64,000 bases of DNA, taken from the NCBI GenBank assembly GCA_035644395.1, contig DASQOR010000040.1, positions 1 through 64,000 of the forward strand. The letters run 5' to 3'. The notes under the pieces are model-generated. The model ran no database searches and was not told where the DNA came from. It was given only the letters and a program-made list of their open reading frames with translations. The translations under genes and the position numbers were made by a program. The stretch is from JBGPLJ01 sp035644395 (GTDB lineage Bacteria; Pseudomonadota; Gammaproteobacteria; Steroidobacterales; Steroidobacteraceae). The number at the start of each line of letters is the position of its first letter. Position 1 is the stretch's first letter. This document shows positions 60,494-64,000 of this stretch, piece by piece.

Positions 60494-61348
60494 ATGGACC
60501 GCACGACACTCATCGACCCCGCCGACCTCGAAAGCCGCCTCGGCGCGCCGGGGCTCGTGGTACTCGATTGCCGCCATGACCTCTTCGCGCCGGATGCAGG
60601 GGCTGCTGCGTATGCGCGCGCGCACATTCCCGGCGCGCTTTATGCGCATGCCGATCACGACCTCGCCGGGCCGGTCACGCCCGCAAGCGGGCGGCACCCG
60701 CTGCCGACGATCGAGGCGTTTGCAGCCACCTTGCGCCGCTTTGGTGTCGGGCAGGACTCGCAGGTCGTCGTATACGACGACTCGGGCGGCACGACCGCGG
60801 GCCGCCTCTGGTGGATGCTGCGCTGGGCCGGGCACCGCCGGGTCGCACTGTTAAATGGGGGCTGGAAACAGTGGCTCGCGCACGGCGGGCCGCAGACATC
60901 GACGGTGCCGAACACGGCGCCAGGCGCCTTCCGGGCGCAGGCCGATCGCACGCAATGGCTCTCGACGGACGAACTATCTGCGCGCCTCGGCGATCCGTCG
61001 CTCCTCCTCGTTGACGCGCGCGCCGCCGACCGGTTCGCTGGGCGCAGCGAGCCGATCGACGCCATCGCCGGCCACGTGCCCGGCGCCCTGAGTCATCCGC
61101 TCTCGCAGAATCTCGACGGCGACGGCCGCTTCCTGCCGCCCGCAGTCCTGCGGGAGCGTTGGGAGAAAACACTCGCCGGCCGTCCGGGCACGGCGCTCAT
61201 CGCCATGTGCGGATCGGGCGTTTCGGCCTGCCACAACCTGCTCGCCCTCGAAGTCGCGGGCCTTGGCAGCGGCAAGCTTTACGTCGGGTCCTGGAGCGAA
61301 TGGATCCGCGACCGCTCGCGCCCGGTCGCCACCAGTTTGTCCGTCTAA
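60494..61348 (+). CDS. sseA: 3-mercaptopyruvate sulfurtransferase (tandem rhodanese)
   Basis: 284 residues from MDRTTLIDPADLESRLGAPG, in-frame ATG at 60440 being less likely. Two rhodanese domains: an N-terminal inactive one (VVYDDSGGTTAGRLWWMLRW) and a C-terminal one with the active-site loop MCGSGVSACHN. CGSGV is the loop of mercaptopyruvate sulfurtransferases, versus CRxGx[RK] in thiosulfate sulfurtransferases. Transfers sulfur from mercaptopyruvate to thiol acceptors. Confidence 0.9.
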   Translation: MDRTTLIDPADLESRLGAPGLVVLDCRHDLFAPDAGAAAYARAHIPGALYAHADHDLAGPVTPASGRHPLPTIEAFAATLRRFGVGQDSQVVVYDDSGGTTAGRLWWMLRWAGHRRVALLNGGWKQWLAHGGPQTSTVPNTAPGAFRAQADRTQWLSTDELSARLGDPSLLLVDARAADRFAGRSEPIDAIAGHVPGALSHPLSQNLDGDGRFLPPAVLRERWEKTLAGRPGTALIAMCGSGVSACHNLLALEVAGLGSGKLYVGSWSEWIRDRSRPVATSLSV

Positions 61349-61433
61349 CCAAACACGGGATTGGGGAGGGAAATGACGTTTGCGCCATGAGCGCGGAGAG
61401 GTTCCCCGACCAGCCCGCCACCACCAGAACGCA

Positions 61434-61461
61434 TTTACTTAGCGCGCGGATTTGCTATCGT
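61434..61461 (+). promoter_or_regulatory. possible promoter of speA
   Basis: TTTACT (61434-61439), 16-nt spacer, TATCGT (61456-61461), about 60 nt before the speA start. Only moderate match to sigma70 consensus. Confidence 0.35.
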
Positions 61462-61520
61462 GCGCGCACTTTCGCGGACGGCCGCGGCCCTTCGCAGCGA
61501 ATCGATGCAAGCCTCAAGCA

Positions 61521-63482
61521 GTGGATAGCACCGCCAAGAAGCTGACCCCGGCACCGAGCTGGAATATCGAGGACTCGCTCGAGCTCTACCAGGTGCGCGC
61601 CTGGGGCAAGGGCTATTTCGGCATCAACCCCGACGGCAACGTGGTCGTCTGCCCGGAAATGAACCCGGAGCGCGCGATCGACCTGCACGAAGTCGTGGAG
61701 GGCCTGAAGGCGCGCGATCTCACGGCGCCGGTCGTGGTGCGCTTCTCGGACATCATCGCGCACCGCCTGAAGCACCTGTACGACGCGTTCGCGAGCGCCA
61801 TCGCCGAGAACGACTACCAGAACCGCTACGCGGCGGTGTTCCCGATCAAGGTCAACCAGCAGCGCACGGTCGTCGAAGAGGTCTACCGCTGCGGCAAGCA
61901 GTTCGGTTTCGGCCTGGAAGTCGGCTCCAAGCCCGAGCTCCTCGCCGTCATGGCGATTACGGAGGACGCGCCGGACCGGCTCATCATCTGCAACGGCTTC
62001 AAGGACGACAGCTACATTGAAGCCGTCATCCTCGCGACCAAGCTCGGCCGCTCGATCATCCCGGTGGTCGAGAACTTCAGCGAGCTCGCCCTGATCCTGA
62101 AGCACGCCGAGAAGTACCAGGTGCGCCCGCAGATCGGCGTGCGCGTGAAGCTCGCGAGCGAAGGCGCCGGCCGCTGGCGCGACTCGGTCGGCGACAAGGC
62201 GAAGTTCGGCCTCTTCATCAGCGAGATCCTCGAGCTTTTCCAGGCGCTGAAGAGCCGCGACATGCTCGACTGCCTGAAGCTCGTGCACTGCCATCCGGGC
62301 AGCCAGCTGCAGGACATCCGCCGCGTGAAGGAAGCCATCAACGAGCTCGCCCACGTGTACGGGGAACTGAAGGGCATGGGCGCCGGGCTCGAATACATCG
62401 ACATCGGCGGGGGCCTGGGGATCGACTACGACGGCAGCGGCACGAACTTCTCCTCCTCGATGAACTACACGCTGAACGAGTACGCGAGCGACGTCGTCTA
62501 CCGCATCGCGAACGTCTGCAACACGCGCGAGATCCCGCACCCGAAGATCATCAGCGAGTCCGGGCGCGCCGTCGCCGCCCACCACAGCGTGCTCATCTTC
62601 AATACGCTCGGCTCCTCGGCGCTCGACAAGTTCCGCGTGTCGGGCCGGATCGAGGAGGACTACAGCGGCAACGAAGACATCCCGCAGCCCGTACAGGACC
62701 TGTTCGACGCCTACCGGTCGGTGAGCGAGCGGCGCCTCGTCGAGTGCTATCACGACGCCCAGCAGGCGCGCGAACAGACTCTGCAGATGTTCAACCTCGG
62801 CTATCTCAGCCTCGAATTCCGCGGCCTCGCGGAGCGCCTCTACTGGGCGACCTGCGCGAAGGTGCGCGATTTCTGCCGCAAGCTCGATGAAGTGCCGGAA
62901 GAGCTCGAAGGGCTCGAGGCGCAGCTCTCCGACACCTATTTTTGCAATTTCTCGGTGTTCCAGTCGCTCCCCGACAGCTGGGCGATCGACCAGCTCTTCC
63001 CGATCATGCCGATCCACCGGCTCGGCGAGAAACCGACGCGCAACGCCGTGCTCGCGGACATCACCTGTGACTCGGACGGCAAGATCGACCGCTTCGTGAG
63101 CTTGCGGGACGTGCAGCGCACGCTGGTCCTGCACGACCATGTCCCGGGCGAGGAGTACTACCTCGCCGCGTTCCTCGTCGGTGCCTACCAGGAGACGCTC
63201 GGCGACCTGCACAACCTCTTCGGCGACACGCATGTCGTCCACATCCGCCTGCACGATGAAGGCGGCTGGTGGATCGAGGAAATCGTCAAGGGCGACACCG
63301 CGAGCGAAGTGCTCGGCTACATGCAGTACCAGGTCGAGCAGCTCTTTCCGCAGCTCTCGCGCGACTGCGAGCGGGCGGTGCGCGAAGGCCGGATGTCGCT
63401 CGCCGAGAGCCAGGCGCTGCGCCGCTTCTACGAAAGCGAACTCAACGGCTACACCTATCTCGAGCCGGACGGCTCGGGCTGA
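61521..63482 (+). CDS. speA: Biosynthetic arginine decarboxylase
   Basis: 653 residues from GTG 61521 (family start around STAKKLTPAPSWNIEDSLEL). Fold III PLP decarboxylase: AAVFPIKVNQQRTVVEEVYR has the PLP Lys; VHCHPGSQLQDI and YIDIGGGLGIDYDGSGT bind the phosphate; IISESGRAVAAHHSVLIF follows. The C-terminal ADITCDSDGKIDRFV has the catalytic Cys-Asp pair (CDSDG). Makes agmatine from arginine, leading to putrescine. Converting agmatine to putrescine needs a gene outside this window. Confidence 0.95.
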   Translation: MDSTAKKLTPAPSWNIEDSLELYQVRAWGKGYFGINPDGNVVVCPEMNPERAIDLHEVVEGLKARDLTAPVVVRFSDIIAHRLKHLYDAFASAIAENDYQNRYAAVFPIKVNQQRTVVEEVYRCGKQFGFGLEVGSKPELLAVMAITEDAPDRLIICNGFKDDSYIEAVILATKLGRSIIPVVENFSELALILKHAEKYQVRPQIGVRVKLASEGAGRWRDSVGDKAKFGLFISEILELFQALKSRDMLDCLKLVHCHPGSQLQDIRRVKEAINELAHVYGELKGMGAGLEYIDIGGGLGIDYDGSGTNFSSSMNYTLNEYASDVVYRIANVCNTREIPHPKIISESGRAVAAHHSVLIFNTLGSSALDKFRVSGRIEEDYSGNEDIPQPVQDLFDAYRSVSERRLVECYHDAQQAREQTLQMFNLGYLSLEFRGLAERLYWATCAKVRDFCRKLDEVPEELEGLEAQLSDTYFCNFSVFQSLPDSWAIDQLFPIMPIHRLGEKPTRNAVLADITCDSDGKIDRFVSLRDVQRTLVLHDHVPGEEYYLAAFLVGAYQETLGDLHNLFGDTHVVHIRLHDEGGWWIEEIVKGDTASEVLGYMQYQVEQLFPQLSRDCERAVREGRMSLAESQALRRFYESELNGYTYLEPDGSG

Positions 63483-63494
63483 CGGCCGCATTCC

Positions 63495-63773
63495 GTGGAC
63501 TGGCGTACCGCGGGGATCGTGTTCGCGACGGTGTTCGTCGCCGAACTCGGCGACAAGACGCAGCTCGCCACCGTCCTTTTCTCGGCCAACCGCCCGGGAA
63601 GCCGCGTGGCGGTGTTCCTCGCCGCCTCGGCGGCGCTCATCGTCGCCTGCGCGATCGGGGTCCTCGCCGGGTCGGTGCTCGGCCGCTACGTCAATCCACG
63701 CCACCTGACGCTGATCGCGGGCGTCGGCTTCATCGCAATCGGCGCCTGGACGGTCTGGTCGGCCCTGCGCTGA
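63495..63773 (+). CDS. TMEM165/GDT1-family half transporter
   Basis: 92 residues, GTG start. FVAELGDKTQLATVLFSANR is the ExGDKT signature of UPF0016; three hydrophobic helices. Only one of the two repeats of the full-length family is encoded, as in many bacteria where two halves assemble. Relatives transport Mn2+ or Ca2+; the one here is most likely a Mn2+ exporter subunit. It lies 12 bp after speA. Confidence 0.85.
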   Translation: MDWRTAGIVFATVFVAELGDKTQLATVLFSANRPGSRVAVFLAASAALIVACAIGVLAGSVLGRYVNPRHLTLIAGVGFIAIGAWTVWSALR

Positions 63774-64000
63774 GCCTTCGAGCGGTCCAGATCGGGCCAA
63801 ACCGGCGCCCGGCCGCCGGTAGCGAAACCATTTGGTGCTTTTTTGCGACAACCGGACTGGTGCATCGGGGGCGTAAACGGGTTTTGCATGGGGTCGCAGG
63901 CTGGGGCCGCGCCCGGCCATCCCGGGACCGATGTTGTATACGTGCCAATAACGTCTGTTGCCACGGGTATTGACGCGCGGTTACGATCGGCGCCGGTTCG
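63774..64000. other. right-end sequence without a recognisable gene
   Basis: 227 bp after the GDT1-type gene. No credible frame, tRNA or strong terminator was seen. GGTGCTTTTTTGCG (63833-63846) contains a T-run but no stable stem precedes it. Confidence 0.5.

Overview
The window looks like a stretch of a high-GC gammaproteobacterial chromosome, possibly a metagenome-assembled contig. The clearest taxonomic signal is gene order. dsbD-tlpA-like-aroQ-accB-accC-prmA-DUF3426-dusB-fis-purH-purD is a layout known from Pseudomonas and relatives, and rhlB divergent from trxA-rho is the arrangement of E. coli. The high GC, many GTG/TTG starts and many 4-base stop/start overlaps suggest a Steroidobacterales/Nevskiales/Xanthomonadales-type lineage, but I cannot place it further from sequence alone.

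Layout. 1-951: a head-to-head junction of two diverged groEL 5' pieces, then groES with a CIRCE operator and a sigma70-type promoter. 1052-12852 (+): thiol-disulfide exchange (DsbD, TlpA-like), shikimate step AroQ, acetyl-CoA carboxylase subunits AccB/AccC, PrmA, a DUF3426 protein, DusB-Fis and the last purine-synthesis enzymes PurH/PurD. 12895-18396: DUF3237 protein, AlkA-like glycosylase, Rho, thioredoxin, RhlB and YrfG. 18455-22324 (+): a tightly overlapped run of DUF3301, PHP phosphoesterase, YdcH-like, MscS channel, a 30-residue membrane peptide and ArfB, followed by a GST. 22376-35568 (-): small DUF proteins, a signal-peptidase pseudogene, then a close-packed set read in the order DUF1302, DUF1329, YCF48-like, RND/MMPL exporter, membrane protein, gamma-glutamyltransferase, aromatic amino-acid decarboxylase. 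35760-46552: PlsB, FumC, GIY-YIG protein, lipoprotein, SDR, small hydrolase, membrane protein, cyclic-nucleotide-domain/patatin protein, M48 protease with TPRs, DUF559. 46682-57450: DUF4442 protein, an orphan contractile-tail sheath protein, EamA transporter, rhomboid protease, L,D-transpeptidase, LemA with two TPM-domain proteins, M13 peptidase, methyltransferase and two copies of an unrecognised 65-residue protein. 57540-63773: GreB, homospermidine synthase, GST, mercaptopyruvate sulfurtransferase, arginine decarboxylase and a GDT1-type half-transporter.

The most striking non-coding structure is a family of long perfect palindromes built on the core GGGGACAGATTTATTTT. Four full copies (17598-17727, 39640-39761, 44437-44549, 58064-58204) have arms of at least 26 bp around a loop of exactly 27 nt, in two loop subfamilies. 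A related palindrome (12832-12895) and a half copy inside the plsB start (38183-38207) also occur. All five palindromes lie between convergent genes and touch or supply their stop codons. A different palindrome with two nested mini-hairpins occupies another convergent gap (41207-41320).

Candidates for undescribed biology are this repeat family, the orphan sheath protein, the DUF1302/DUF1329/YCF48/RND export-like cluster that runs on into ggt and a decarboxylase gene, and the 65-residue paralogues. I saw no tRNA, rRNA, CRISPR array, intact transposase or prophage module.
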